Part shown: one piece after another, positions 1 to 11,170 of the stretch
Layout of the letters: each line of letters starts with the position of its first letter
Position numbering within the stretch: the first letter of the stretch is position 1
From: Zhengitettix transpicula
Lineage: Eukaryota > Arthropoda > Insecta > Orthoptera > Tetrigidae
Assembly: GCA_037074705.1 (NCBI GenBank)
Contig: CM073590.1
Location: 5,020,001-5,084,000 of the forward strand
Direction: 5' to 3'
Length of the DNA: 64,000 bases
Notes under the pieces: model-generated
The model's input: the letters and a program-made list of their open reading frames with translations, nothing else
The model's database searches: none
Told to the model about the DNA's origin: nothing
Translations under genes and position numbers: made by a program

Positions 1-385
1 ATTATTATTGATACCTAAACGATGAGGGGGAAAATCTTTAGATAAATTATAAAAAAAGCTTTTAAAATTAATTCAATTAATTTAATTTAACACTTTACTA
101 GTCTAATTATTTACTTGTTTTTACAGAACCATAATCATAAATCACAAACACTTATTTCACAACAGATCCTAACCGAATATGTACCCATTTTCACAGAAAC
201 ACAAAACCCTTATTTCACTCTGATACGACAGTAAGCATCGCTGTCGTTATGGTCGGCGTGAATCACGTCAGTTCATGTATGTAACAGACGAGAGAGATAA
301 AATTATTAAGTAAAGAAAACTTAGTCAGTATTTGCTTTTAAGTAACTTAGACCTTGACAATGTCAATAATTTTGTGGGGAATCTT
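1..385 (+). repeat. Dispersed repeat family, copy 1
   Basis: This stretch aligns by eye along its whole length with 25336-25740. Shared blocks include an AT-rich run followed by a TTTACTA-type block, repeated ACAGAA(G)CAC(A) motifs, CACTTATTTCA, CACGTCAGTT and ACAGACGAG. The two copies differ by many substitutions and small indels, so the duplication is old. No coding frame or terminal repeat was recognised, and the left edge is cut by the window. Confidence 0.7.
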
Positions 386-446
386 GTTTTTGAAATGACG
401 ACGTCATTGTGTTAATTTCCGTAATCATTTTCTGGGTTTTCTTGAC

Positions 447-592
447 CTAATAGAAGGATTTAATCCCAGAAATTTATTGAATTGTTCGAAGAAATAATTT
501 CCAAATCATGATGGGTCGTAACATGACTCTGTACGCTTTACAAATGCACATCTCTCTGGAGACACGCCTATTTGAGGACGCAAAGGAATATG
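447..592 (+). repeat. Duplicated ~150 bp segment, copy 1
   Basis: Shares TTTATTGAAT, GTTCGAAGAA, CCAAATCATGATGG, TTACAAATGC and TTTGAGGACGCAAA in the same order with 1603-1772. It is a dispersed or locally duplicated repeat of unknown class. Confidence 0.65.
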
Positions 593-1602
593 TTTTTCAT
601 AATATTTATGAATTTATAAAATTCAATTTTAAGTAAAACATTTGAACCATGGACGTATTCACTACGAAGACAGAAAAAGATCATCCTCACATAGAGCACG
701 TGACGCAGAAGGTAATCTGTGTCCATCTTCATCCAGCGTATACTTAAAGGTCACGATGACGACATCCATGACTGGAAGATGAATACGAGACTGTCGCTTT
801 GTTATGCCATTTGTAAAGCACGATTGGCTGTAGCAGAGGTTCCCGCGAGTTATAACCCCGGTTTAATGTGGCGTGCTTACTGGATAGTCTCACTTTTAAT
901 AATACCACTGACTAATACAGAAAGTTACAAAGACGTTGTGCTTTACCATCGATGGTCTTACTGAATCAAATAAATGAATTGTTAATAACGTAGCACATGC
1001 CTTTGTTTTAAAAATGTAATTGGATCTGGCGGATATATAGTAAGTAGTATTAACATACAAAGACAGAAAAATTCTCGACAGGACCGGGAATCTGACTAAG
1101 GACCAGCACTTCCATATACCTCACTTGGAAACGTGCCTTTCATATCCTGTATGCATACCATTTCTTTGTTATTTTAAATTTTTAATAGCATTTTAAATAA
1201 CTAAATTTTAGTAATTTATTACTAATTTCATATAACTTGCTCATACAGTCTCCGAATAGAAGATAAATAAAATGTTATTAAAAATTTAGAAAACTTAATG
1301 ACCAGTCAATAGTTTCAAAAATAAAGCAAATTTACATTGAAAGCGTTTCATCAGAAAAGAATTTTTTTAATTACTTTTGTATACTAAAAATACAGCATTG
1401 TTAATATGACTCTTCCTTTGCTGAAAGAATTTCTGCTCTCAAAGGTCTACATATCTATTTATAGAGAAAATAAGTATGGGAATTATGGTGTTTACTTATA
1501 CTTGTCATTAATGTTATAAGAAAGATAGAAATAGTAATAGTTTGAATAGAGTTTAGCTTGGTGCGGTTGGTACATTATTTAAATAATTATTTTATATTTG
1601 AA
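593..1602. other. Gene-poor AT-rich stretch
   Basis: The only open frame is 81 codons (719-964, +). It has no recognisable domain and atypical composition, so I do not call it a gene. No structured repeat was seen. Confidence 0.5.
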
Positions 1603-1772
1603 CTTTGGGAAGTAAATAAGAATTCCATCCCACAATTTTATTGAATGGTTCGAAGAAAAAAGTAAAGTCCAAATCATGATGGCAAGTAATATGATTCTAA
1701 CACCAATTATACGCGTTACAAATGCGCATCTCTGTGGCGACCCACCTCTTTGAGGACGCAAATAAGTAAATA
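1603..1772 (+). repeat. Duplicated ~150 bp segment, copy 2
   Basis: Second copy of the segment at 447-592, in the same orientation about 1.16 kb downstream, with several small insertions. Confidence 0.65.
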
Positions 1773-1860
1773 TTATAATATAAAGCAAGTACTGTTAAAT
1801 TAATAATAATAATAATAATCTTAAATATGGCAGATTATCTCCTTTCAATGCCTAACTCAA

Positions 1861-2270
1861 TCATCTAATAAATAAAGTAGACTGTGTGTTTGTTCCAAAT
1901 ACAAATGTAAATACGTGAAGGCAATTTCGTACACATGTTCCATGCGAACCGAAAACAAACACTTTTGGGGTAAGACACGACTATCATCCTCATGTGCGAG
2001 GGTAGAAATTTTCAAGCATGTTAAAAGGACCGATATTTTAGTAGAAATTAAATTTTTCGGAGTCAATAAGATAGATAGCGTTTCTTCACAAAATTTTGGG
2101 AATAAGTTCAACACCTTTTTGAAAGGGAGAGGAGCTCCTTTAGGGATTGGGGTGGAGGGGCTTTGCGATAAAAATAACACAAATGCAACCTATATTGGTT
2201 TCAAATCAGGGGCCATGGATGTCGCTGGGTTTAATTATAACAACCCGGGCAACTATCGTCACCCAGCTAG
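1861..2270 (+). mobile_element. Compact Helitron-like element
   Basis: A 410 bp unit begins with TC after a flanking A (1860). It ends with CTAG (2267-2270) before a flanking T. This is the TC...CTRR, A/T-insertion arrangement known for Helitrons. About 10-25 bases before the 3' end is the decayed hairpin region CCCGGGCAACTATCG; larger family members have a better paired form (CCTG...CAGG at 46593-46607). The 5' end reads TCATCTAATAAATAAAG and matches inverted ends at 35548 and 60013. It has no transposase, so it is non-autonomous. The open frames here on both strands (1857-2180 and 1915-2280) are shadows of the repeat. Confidence 0.65.
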
Positions 2271-2949
2271 TTTATGGTAAATGTGTTTTTTGGTCTAATA
2301 TATCGTAATACAGAAAAACAAGCATTTAAAAATTTATAGTCAATGTTTATTGGGAAATATTGACAGCAGAAGGAAGTCAAGCTACAGCATTACAAATTTC
2401 AGTTGTCTTACTGGACTTACTGCGAAAACAGTCTCATTAGTGTTCCACGCGTGTGGTAGTGTTTTGGGCTTTCCTTCTCCAATCGTCCGGAGCCCCACAG
2501 CTCTGTTATCCCAGGTAGACCGGAACCTCTTCTTTAATGGTTACTTCACTGGCTCTGATGCTTCTAAATCACGAGATCTTTGGAAATTTAATTGAAAATC
2601 AATGGTTGATTGACGTTTTTTGAGTATGACTAATCGAAAAGTTTGGGTTATCGGATATAATTTTTTGACTGCCACTGCTGAGTTGCAATTAAATTCTTTG
2701 CCAAACCAAGGCAGTTTCACACTATAAAACTATTTGCAACAATCAACTTACGAGCTTTTCCCGATCATCCCCACTAATGATGCATATCTGGGTGGGGGTG
2801 TACAAAAGTTTTCTAACCTCGTATTAGGGCCAACTTTATGTATTCCCACTGCCCAAACACGGTATAACGCTGAACAGTCGTTCAGGCATTGTTTTAGATT
2901 TGGCATTCGTTGATTTTCTGCCAATATTTCTCTCGCATGTGGATTCCCC
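2271..2949. other. Unassigned stretch
   Basis: An 81-codon frame at 2350-2595 (+) and a 71-codon frame at 2748-2963 (-) have no recognisable domain. Nothing else can be supported. Confidence 0.4.
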
Positions 2950-3025
2950 TTCCCCCCTTTCACACCCTACTATTAGCTATAATCCACTATGTGGATTAGA
3001 CTATACACTGCCTGTCTACACTTTC
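2950..3025 (+). mobile_element. 3' end of ~500 bp poly(A) retroposon
   Basis: A short 3' fragment of the family described at 16690-17180. It carries the CCCCCCTTTCA block, the CCAC(T)ATGTGGATTA block and a decayed TAGCCTGT-type terminus. It sits just upstream of a longer copy in the same orientation. Confidence 0.6.
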
Positions 3026-3074
3026 TTCTTCTTATTATTTTCCCCCAAATCCCAAGCATTATAATAATTTGCTG

Positions 3075-3460
3075 CAAGCAAAACCTTTCTGAAGAGACGG
3101 AGCTCCTCTGTCCGTTTGTGAGCTAAGGTTTCCACAAGCCGAGTCACCTCGGTCTATTTCGAGAGATGTATGACCCGGTGTCGCAGACCTTGGACATACG
3201 GTAAGAGTTGACATCTGTTCCCTGGGGGAACAGTCGGCCAGCTGCCTTCTTAACTTGCGAGGCACGGAGAGTGTAAACACCTCTCTTGAAATCGGAAATG
3301 CATGGGACAAGTACCAAATGCTCGACCCACCTGATGCAGGTTTTCTAGGACTGTCCTGCATCACATTTAGGCGAATGCCAGGCAGGATCCTTAAACCATA
3401 GCCCGGGGGGAAGGGGGGGCTATAGTTATCCCTAGGCTACTTTTCTACCTTCTTATGCTC
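3075..3460 (+). mobile_element. ~500 bp poly(A) retroposon copy
   Basis: Carries the family's ordered blocks: AACTAAGG-like, ACAAGCCGAG, GCATACGGTAAGAGTTG, CGGCCAGCTGCC, GGCACGGAGA, GGGACAAGTACCAAATG, CCTGATGCAGGTTTT, GGCGAATGCC and GGATCCTTAAACCATAGC. It lacks the canonical 3' end. The 101-codon frame on the minus strand (3059-3364) is a by-product of the repeat. Confidence 0.8.
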
Positions 3461-4129
3461 AAAAAAATATATGATCACTTTATAAAAATTTTGCTGATTA
3501 TGCGGATTTTACATACTTATATTTGATACTTACTGGCAATTTTGATGCCCATGTTTCTTTTAGACATTAAACGTCATAGCTCTTTGTTGTGATTTGAAAT
3601 TACTTTATAGTAAGACTTGTCAAAGTTTGTTATTTTTTCCCATTAAAACACTTTCTACGACTCATCACATTTTGAAAACATGCTCGCGATATTATTGATA
3701 ATTTTCTTCGTTTACTGCAAGCAAGTCTAAATCTTCATAAGCAACAAATTATTTACATTTAAATCCCCAAGTTACAGCAACATATTTCTTAACACTTGAT
3801 TTACGTCCGAACGCCTTTTTGTCTTTCCCAGGATTGCGAAAATTTCAGTGGAAATATCTCAGTTGTTCTTGTAATATCGGATGTCTTACGACACTTTATC
3901 ATTGTCTCGTAGACGTATTTTACTTCACTTAGCACTGAAAGACAAGCCAAGTTTGGATTTTTTATAGAGTTGTGATATGTGTACTTTCTCTCTCGAAAGG
4001 GATGTTAATCAGGAAGATATGTCTCCCTCTCTCTCAAATTCACGATGATAAAAATGTGATAGGAATTTTTTTCCTTCCGCACGTGGGGTTAGTATTTGCA
4101 ATATCAAATATGACTTTAAGGCCCAGAAG

Positions 4130-4132
<3 letters not shown>
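3461..4132. other. AT-rich stretch without recognised features
   Basis: No long open frame, tandem repeat or family match was recognised. Confidence 0.4.

Positions 4133-4168
<36 letters not shown>
4133..4168. repeat. (TA)n microsatellite
   Basis: About 18 uninterrupted TA dinucleotides. An LTR element begins at its right edge, and similar TA sequence continues beyond that element at 5072, so the element probably inserted into this tract. Confidence 0.9.
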
Positions 4169-4171
<3 letters not shown>

Positions 4172-5071
4172 AATAAAAATTAGAGGCAATTAGAGATTTA
4201 ATAATTGGAAATTGTTATTGGCGAAAATATAAACACAACAATAGGTAAAACATGTACAGGCGAGCCTTTGTCGGCGGCAAGCGTTTTAAAAACTCCGGGC
4301 TCACGACCGCAGTAGCGGGCAGAAATTCACCAAGTAATGTTGCTGGCAGGAATTCAACGAGTAAAGTCACGGACAGAAATTCATCGAGTAATAGTCACGG
4401 ACAGAAATTAATCGTGTAAGTGTCGCAGACAGTAATTCATCGAGTAAGAGTTGCGGGCAGTTTTCATTGAGTAAAGATCCGCAGGCAAAATTTTACTAAG
4501 AGTTGCGGGCAGATTTTCATCGAGTTAAGTTGGGACATATAATTCAATACGTAAAGCCACAGTAAAAATTTAACAAGTAAAGACTCTTCCAAATTTCATC
4601 GAGAAGGAGTCGATAATAATCTGACTGACTATTAATAAGAACGAGAAATACAATATTTGCTGAAGAGAGAGGCTCTTAATGCAGAGGACCATAGGTGTTG
4701 TACGAAGTAATCGTTCCAGTTGATAGATACAAAAGTTTTGGACAGTTTTTTTTAAAACAAATTTAAATTCTGTGAAATTCTGTCCTGTTATATGTGAATA
4801 GTGAATAGCGAATCAGAGCCAAAACGAATGCCTGGTACCAGAAAAGACACTGTAAGTAGAGAGAGAAATTTTATAAAAGTTTTGTAAACGTTAAATAAGG
4901 ATCTAATCGTCAGATTTCGGATTCACGTTCATTTGCTGTTTTAATTTATATAAATTTTGTTTGTGGTTTTGATTTAATTTATAACAGTTTTGGCACCCTC
5001 AACGTGAGGCAAATTAATTGTTAAATTAATTTAAATAAATTTTGTTTGTTATTTAATGATTGTTTCTTACA
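4169..5071 (+). mobile_element. Internally deleted LTR retrotransposon
   Basis: Reads as a 5' LTR of about 818 bp (4169-4986, TG...CA) followed by a primer-binding-site-like block at 4991-5010. That block resembles the tRNA-Lys-type PBS core with two or three differences. A short remnant at about 5018-5071 ends in TTACA and resembles the last ~50 bp of the 5' LTR, including the shared TAAATTTTGTTTGT. The outer ends are TGTAA/TTACA. ATAT on both sides could be a 4 bp target duplication, though the TA context weakens this. There is no gag or pol. I infer LTR-PBS-deletion-LTR end; a solo LTR with a chance PBS match is the alternative. Confidence 0.5.
4305..4615 (+). repeat. ~29 bp minisatellite inside the LTR
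   Basis: About ten diverged tandem units around GGCAGAAATTCATCGAGTAA followed by a short GC-containing spacer (for example AGTCACG or GAGTTGC). Units toward the right end are more decayed. The array lies wholly inside the LTR-like unit 4169-4986. Confidence 0.8.
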
Positions 5072-5371
5072 ATATATGTATATATATATTTATATATAGA
5101 CTGACTGTCATGGAACTTATGATATATCCTAAATAATTTTGACGCTAGATGCACAGCAACACCAGCTGACTTTAAGTCAAAAAGCGGAAAATTTCTAAGT
5201 TTCAACAATTTTTTACAGTTTCTAAACCTATCTATTGTCTCCGTTATACCGATGTTTTTTGGCCAATTTCCTCCGCAAACTAGAATCTAACGATTGAAGT
5301 ATATATTTACCAAGCTAATGAACTCTCTGAAGAGAAAGTGTTCTCGTTGATCAATTATATTATATGATATA
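5072..5371. other. No recognised feature
   Basis: AT-rich, with a short TA tract at its left edge and nothing else that can be supported. Confidence 0.4.
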
Positions 5372-5864
5372 TTATATTTCGGATGTCCTCTTATCGAATA
5401 ATTTTTCAATTAAATAGTATTTGTATGCGCAGTACACATAACATGATACTTTAGTTTTAAAGAACTCGCGTTCCAATAGTGCTACTAGGGAAGTATTGAA
5501 ACGAGTATTTACATACAATGCTGCAATTAGCTGCGGCGCTTTTCGGCCTTCCAGTGGCGCGAATTTGCATGTTCGCTGCAGTCGGCCAAGGACGGTTTCT
5601 GCCCTTGCTCCAACTCCTTCCGCCAGGTCGCCCTCCTTCCTCACTCGTGTCACGATCTTGACCGTACTGCCAAAGTGCAATTATTTGTCCATCGATTCGT
5701 TCAGGTCTGCCTCGGATAAATATCACAGCGAGATCAGATCACCGGCTTCGAAGAGCATAATTTTCTTTATAGAAAAATTGGGAATTCGTACTAGCAATTG
5801 TAGTATCAATAGTGAGGAGCGTATGGTTGCATCAGAAATAAAATTACTTAAAAGCATAAAATAA
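5372..5864. other. Unassigned GC-richer open frames
   Basis: The segment 5500-5760 is clearly richer in GC than its surroundings. It holds three overlapping open frames: 102 codons (-, 5372-5680), 89 codons (-, 5457-5726) and 122 codons (+, 5496-5864). Three frames open at once point to a GC effect. None matches a domain I know. A decayed transposon gene on the minus strand is possible. Confidence 0.25.
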
Positions 5865-6299
5865 TGACTGGCATAAAAGGCAGAGGGCTCGGTTCGTATG
5901 TGTAAGACCTGAAAGTAAAGAAGAAGAACGCAGGAAAATATCAGGATGTAACAAGTGACTGAAGTACTTCTTTAACAACTTACAACTTTATGATCTGCAA
6001 TATATAATGTCCATATATTCCATTATATGGAATAAGCAACAAATACTGATATTACATGTATAAGTTATATTAACAGATCATTCTACTTTGTAGTTATAAT
6101 TTATGAATAGGAAACTCAGTGCAATGAAAGATGACCTCAGAAATAAAATCAAGGAGATTTGATCTCGTGTATTCTCCGGCGATAGTAGGGTTGTTCGCTG
6201 TTCTCATTGCTCCAGTTGGTTAGCTTCCCCCATTACCCGAAAATATGGGGTCGAGACACATAGTTGGAAATGCTGCGTTCACACAGACAACTTTAAACT
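5865..6299. other. No recognised feature
   Basis: Mostly AT-rich. A TTGGTTAGC...GGGGTCGAGA pairing near 6215-6255 faintly recalls tRNA boxes A and B but is too weak to call. Confidence 0.35.
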
Positions 6300-6450
6300 C
6301 CCGTTATCGGAAGGGTGAAGGACAAGTACCATCATCCCGACCTACTTGATGCTGGTTTAGGGGAATGCTGCTAGGTTGGATCCATAAAACTTTAGTTACC
6401 CCTTGACTACCTTGCCCTCCACACCGAATCCTCCCTTCATATGCTATTAA
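6300..6450 (+). mobile_element. Diverged retroposon fragment
   Basis: Matches the central-to-3' part of the ~500 bp family: ATCGGAAGGGTG, GGACAAGTACC, CCGACCTAC...GATGC.GGTTT, a GGATCC block, TAGTTA.CCCTTG.CTACCTT and CATATGCTATTAAAG. It is one of the most diverged copies. Confidence 0.65.
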
Positions 6451-8097
6451 AGAAGAAAGTCCATCGCGTGTATAATCTTCATATACCTTGTCTCTCACAA
6501 AATACTTGTTAATCGTTGTGGTTCAAAGAGGAATACTTGTTATTTCTAAAAATAGAGCTGGAGTAAACCCTTGAACGGGCGCCGTTCTTAACCTAATACT
6601 GGAAAAAAAAATTGGGGGAAATTTAAATATAAAAGACTGGAACCTGCCAACCATATAGTCACAACGTAAAGTCAGAGGAAAAATACTATTCCCCGTTTCT
6701 ATGCAAATGTCAGAGAAGAGTAATTCATCAGATGTTATCCCCAGTACCAACAACAGATACAAAGAACGACGCCAAAACACCGACGTCGACTACTACAGAA
6801 ATCATCTAGCCAAGACCAAAAATGGGGTATATCCATATACCTTGAGGTATTAAATTTTACTGGTTATGTGTTGGTAATTTAACTGTCTGAAAATTGTTCC
6901 GATTTAGTAATCTATAGAAGTGTTCCGTTAAGTAGAGCTCCTGTACGCTATTTCTTAAATATGAGGTTTTTGAATTGTATAAAAGTATTATTGAAAATAA
7001 ATAAATATTGTTTAGTTGAAATATTTTAATTTCAAACAATTATCTAAACTAAAAAATTGTCGTAATTTCTATTATTACAAACAAAAACTGTAGAGTAAAT
7101 AATCGGGTTATTTTGATTATTAGCTTATTATATTTTACGTAAAAATTGTGAACAATGTATACTCTCGCGTCAGGGCTGGACAGGTCGTTGCACAAAACTC
7201 AGGCAGTGAAGGAAAAGCAAACAGCTATCAACGGCCTTCCTTTAAGAGGATTAGAGAAGAACGAGAAAGCGCCCATAAATTATAAACAACTAACCGAACA
7301 AACCTCTGGTCCAAATATTTCAGCATTTTCGGAAAATATTCGACGTCAACTTGGCGCCGTGAAAGACTTGTGCTTCCAGGCACTTGAAATTAGCTATGTA
7401 ATCTCGTTTGCGGATTGCATAACTATTGAGATTCGACTCTCATTGGTGCATATCATACAGATTTCATGAACGTTTGGACGTAAAATGGACGCACCGAGGT
7501 ATTAAGTTGATCTACAGAGAAGGCAGAATGTTGGTGGTTATTTACGAGACAAGAAGTTCGGTAAACATTAGTTACTGATTACTGAATTTATTCAGTAGTC
7601 CTAAAGGATGTAAGTTATTCGTTAGTCGTAAATTTGTTGTTCTGAAATTGTTAACTTATTCGGAAACTTTGAAATTATTCTAAAGTAATCAATCTAGAGT
7701 AATCAATTAGTGACGACGAGAGACAGTAAACTTGAGTGGTAAGAGAAATATGAATTGAACGTATCAGTGATTCAGGCTCACGAGAAGAAGGAAGAAGACT
7801 GTGCTACCCTATTCCTGGCAAGTGAAATCATCAGACGACGAATTTAAGCTTCGAACTATTTAAGGTGCAGACTTGCCTGTCAGATACCGAAAGGAGCCGG
7901 TAAATTATTGTTACAATATGCTCGTCAAATCGGTGTTGTGAATGCAACTTGAGCCAACATTTACAAATATTTATGATTATAATTTTTTGAACCCGCAACC
8001 CCCTCAGAAAAAGTATAATTGTTTTGTTTTGATGTAATTACAACAGGAAGGTAATGATTTTTTGTTATTAAAAATATACTTTAATTCAATTTAATTT
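6451..8097. other. Gene-poor stretch
   Basis: Short frames at 6523-6780 (-), 6857-7039 (-) and 7155-7469 (+, 104 codons) show no recognisable domain. The last is the most gene-like in composition, but it has no splice or family support. No repeat family was recognised. Confidence 0.4.
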
Positions 8098-8460
8098 CAT
8101 GGCCTCTATGGCTGGTGAATGCTTTCTCTTCATTCCTGAATTGAAAATTTTAAAAACCATGATCAATTAACAGATCAAATCTGTTCTCCGTTGAGGTCCT
8201 AAAATTTAGGCCATGTACAAATAGTGACTTAGTAAAAAAATTATTGGTGAGCCTGGTCTAATGGATGGAAGAATTTCGACACGTGTAGCCATTGGTAAAG
8301 GTTCCGCCCGGTCAGCGGAGGTCCCGGGTTCGATTGCTGGTCCAATCGACATTTTTCCAACCTAATACTTAAATTCATGGCCTCTATGGATTGAGCTTGT
8401 AAATGCTGTCTCTCTAATCTTGAAAGATTACTATTAACGATTGCACTATTAAATTTTACC
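8098..8460 (+). mobile_element. tRNA-derived SINE pair
   Basis: At 8250-8340 there is a tRNA-like head with an A-box-like GTCTAATGG (or TAGCCATTGGTAAAGG) and a good B box, GGGTTCGATTGC, at 8327-8338. The body after it (TTCATGGCCTCTATGG...AATGCT.TCTC) occurs twice, at 8097-8140 and 8376-8420. This suggests one SINE beside the tail of another. It lacks an acceptor stem, so it is not a functional tRNA gene. Confidence 0.6.
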
Positions 8461-9106
8461 GTGTACTCTATACTTAATCAGAATAATATAATAATATAAT
8501 AAATCAATTATTAAAATATTAAATAATTAAGATTTCAGCATGCCTGATAGAAAGTTATTCTTCATAATCTAGGATTATATTAAAAATAATTATTTACCCA
8601 AAAATATTTAAAACAATATTATATTACGGAGATTGAACACAGAATAGTTTGTTAGAATATATTATTATCTCTTCACTTAAACGAATGTAGGAATAGCAAA
8701 TGACTTTCGAAGAAGATCTAACACCCATCGATTTGATTATGTTATTATCTAAATATTGTCAGTATTATTATATAATAGTGAGAATGATGATTTTCATTAG
8801 TTCTATAAGATGAAGGTTTGCGGAAAGAATCAAGAGCAACGAATCGTTATTAAAATCAATTTCCATTTTAAAATTTACCAAGTAATCAGCAAATGCGTTT
8901 GTAATTTCTTTAGTACTCTTTATATTATTATGTTGTCAAAGCCTTCGACAGGCTGTATTGCTACGTTCAGTGATAACAGATATCCATAGTATTTGAGTTT
9001 AGTGTAGGAGAAAATAAATTATTGCTAGTATGTTATATTTCATAAATATGGTCAAATATCTGTAGCAATAAATTTATATAATATAAACAGAAGACGGAGC
9101 ACTGAT
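8461..9106. other. AT-rich stretch upstream of GR relic
   Basis: No long open frame or recognised repeat. It precedes the GR pseudogene and could hold its former promoter. Confidence 0.35.
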
Positions 9107-10206
9107 ATGGTGATTTATTTCTGTTTGTTTCCTGTATATCCACTGTTTCACCCGTGTGAAATATTGTGTATTGTACTTCATTGTAGGAAATGTCCTAGAT
9201 TATGTAAACTGATGGATATAATCTTTTGTTCTTTCCTGACTGTGGTTGTAGGCTATTTATATGTCCATAGGTTGTACGTTTGTTACAAGGAATTCGGTTT
9301 GCAATAAATTAGTCTTTTCCGCAGTACACCGACTTTGATCAACAGTACTACGAATTTTATTCCGTATGCAGCAGTGATATATTATTGTGTTTATATCAAG
9401 AGAAACGCGATATTTTCTTTAAATAGCAAAATACTGTTTATAGTTATTGACCTTTTACGTGTTCCTTACGCCTGTATGAAACATTTATTAGTATTATTCA
9501 CTTTTATTTCAGGGCCTATTTTTTGTAGTTTTGTTCTCTTAGTTTCTTATGAACATATTAACCTACTTTTCAGAATGCGGTGAACATAATTTTCGTCATG
9601 CAGTATACTAACATTGTTATGGTAATCAAAATATTATTTGCTTTCTTGAATAAGAATATCCGTCAGTTTCTATCCAATGTAAAGTATGTAATGATAAAAC
9701 CTGTTAAAACTGTCACATTTGAATCAGAAAGTAGTGAAGGTGTTTATTTCACGGTTAAACAACTTCACAAGACCTACTTTTCCACCGAAGAGATGGTCAA
9801 CGCTCTGAGCTCTGTATACGGCGTGAGGTGTGTTGTGTTGTTGGCGGCGTTGTACACTTGTCTCATCTCAGACTTGTGTATTATTCTGATCACAATACAG
9901 CAGAGTAGATAGTCAGCGTCACACTTGACCATCATCGTTGGTCTGAGTGTGCCCCACGCGATGAAGCTAGTGATCGTCATTACAACTTGCGCTCTTAACA
10001 TATTCCGATACGCGTGCAACTCTTCCCTTGATGCATCGCTTGCAAATAAATAATAAATCCAGCAGATTCATCTGTGAGATTGTTTTGCCAAAAATTGACT
10101 CATTGTGTTTTACGGATTCACTTTACAGCTGGTAGTTGGTTTGTCATCTACTGGCCTCTTCTGGTGTCTGTCGTAGCCGCAGCCACAACTCAACTTGTTC
10201 TATTGT
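9107..10206 (+). pseudogene. Gustatory receptor pseudogene, intron-containing
   Basis: Hydrophobic open segments read like a seven-transmembrane insect GR. They are an N-terminal part (9107-9304), a middle part (9308-9580) in the same frame after an in-frame TAA at 9305-9307, and a part in another frame (9580-9904) containing the GR-like SSVYGVRCVVLLAALYT. A GT donor at 9905 and an AG acceptor at 10127-10128 join in phase 1 to a 78 nt exon (10129-10206). That exon encodes GSWFVIYWPLLVSVVAAATT and continues to a GTAAGT donor at 10207. The last exon, which should carry the TYhhhhhQF motif, was not found before the retroposon at 10592. One stop, one frameshift and a missing C-terminus indicate a dead gene. 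The frame change near 9580 follows TTTTCAG, so an undetected intron is a less likely alternative. Confidence 0.6.
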
Positions 10207-10547
10207 GTAAGTTAAAGACGTTCAGCCTTTCGAAATATTAATTTTCAATATCATTCTATTTAATTGATGAATATTACAAAATTAAATGTGTTTATATATT
10301 ACATGCAAATATTCTATAATGTTGCTTTACGAATAACTGCTAAATGTTATAAAATGTTTTTCGAAATGGTCCGTAAGAAATAATAAAAAAGATAACGCAA
10401 GCAAAATTCTTCTTAAGCTCCACAACGATTATTCATCTGATTTATAAATTAATATGCCAATGTTTTCCCAGCAACGTCATTTTAACAATCAAAGGGTAAC
10501 AGAAGTTGTTCATGGTATTATTTCACTCTAAGGTGGTACGAGTTTTT

Positions 10548-10551
<4 letters not shown>
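10207..10551. other. No recognised feature
   Basis: AT-rich sequence after the last GR-like exon. It was searched by eye for a final GR exon and none was found. Confidence 0.35.

Positions 10552-10591
<40 letters not shown>
10552..10591. repeat. (TA)n microsatellite
   Basis: About 20 TA dinucleotides directly abutting the 5' end of a retroposon copy. Confidence 0.9.
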
Positions 10592-10594
<3 letters not shown>

Positions 10595-11073
10595 GAGAGC
10601 TCTGGCGAAGGCTACCTTTGGGGGTGCCTTCACATCTCACTGGTTTTTTGAACTAAGATTCTCACATGCCGAGGCACCTTGGCCTGTTTTGAGAGGTGTA
10701 TGTTCCGGGGTCGCAGACTTGGGCATACGGTAACAGTTGTCCGCTATTCGTATTGGAATAGTCGGCCAACTGTCTCCTAAACTGGTCGAGACACGGAGAA
10801 GGGAATTCTGCGTCCCCACATAAAACTCCTCTACCGCTAATGGAACGGCGTGAGACAAGTACCAAATGCCCGACCTACCTGATGCAGGTTTTTCTATAGT
10901 TTTCCCTGCATCACTTTAAGGCGAATGCCGGTAGGATCCTTAAACTATAGCCCGGGGCCCCTAGTTAACCCTTGGCTACCTTCCTCTACCTTTCCGCATC
11001 CCCCCTTTCAGATCCCTTCCTATGAATTAAAGGGGAGTTGCCACCATGTGGATTACCCTCATGTAGCCTGTTA
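10592..11073 (+). mobile_element. ~500 bp poly(A) retroposon copy
   Basis: Near-complete copy running from GCAGAGAGCTCTGGCGAAGG to TAGCCTGTTACC. The 3' end leads directly into a (TA)n/(TATGG) tract instead of poly(A). Frames inside it on both strands are repeat by-products. Confidence 0.85.
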
Positions 11074-11170
11074 CCATATATATATGGTATATATATATGG
11101 TATATATATGGTATATATATATATATGGTATATATATATATGGTATATATATATATATATATATATATAC
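11074..11170. repeat. Compound (TA)n / TATGGTATA tract
   Basis: Runs of TA are interrupted at intervals by GG, giving TATATGGTATA units. It replaces the expected poly(A) tail of the upstream retroposon. Confidence 0.85.
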
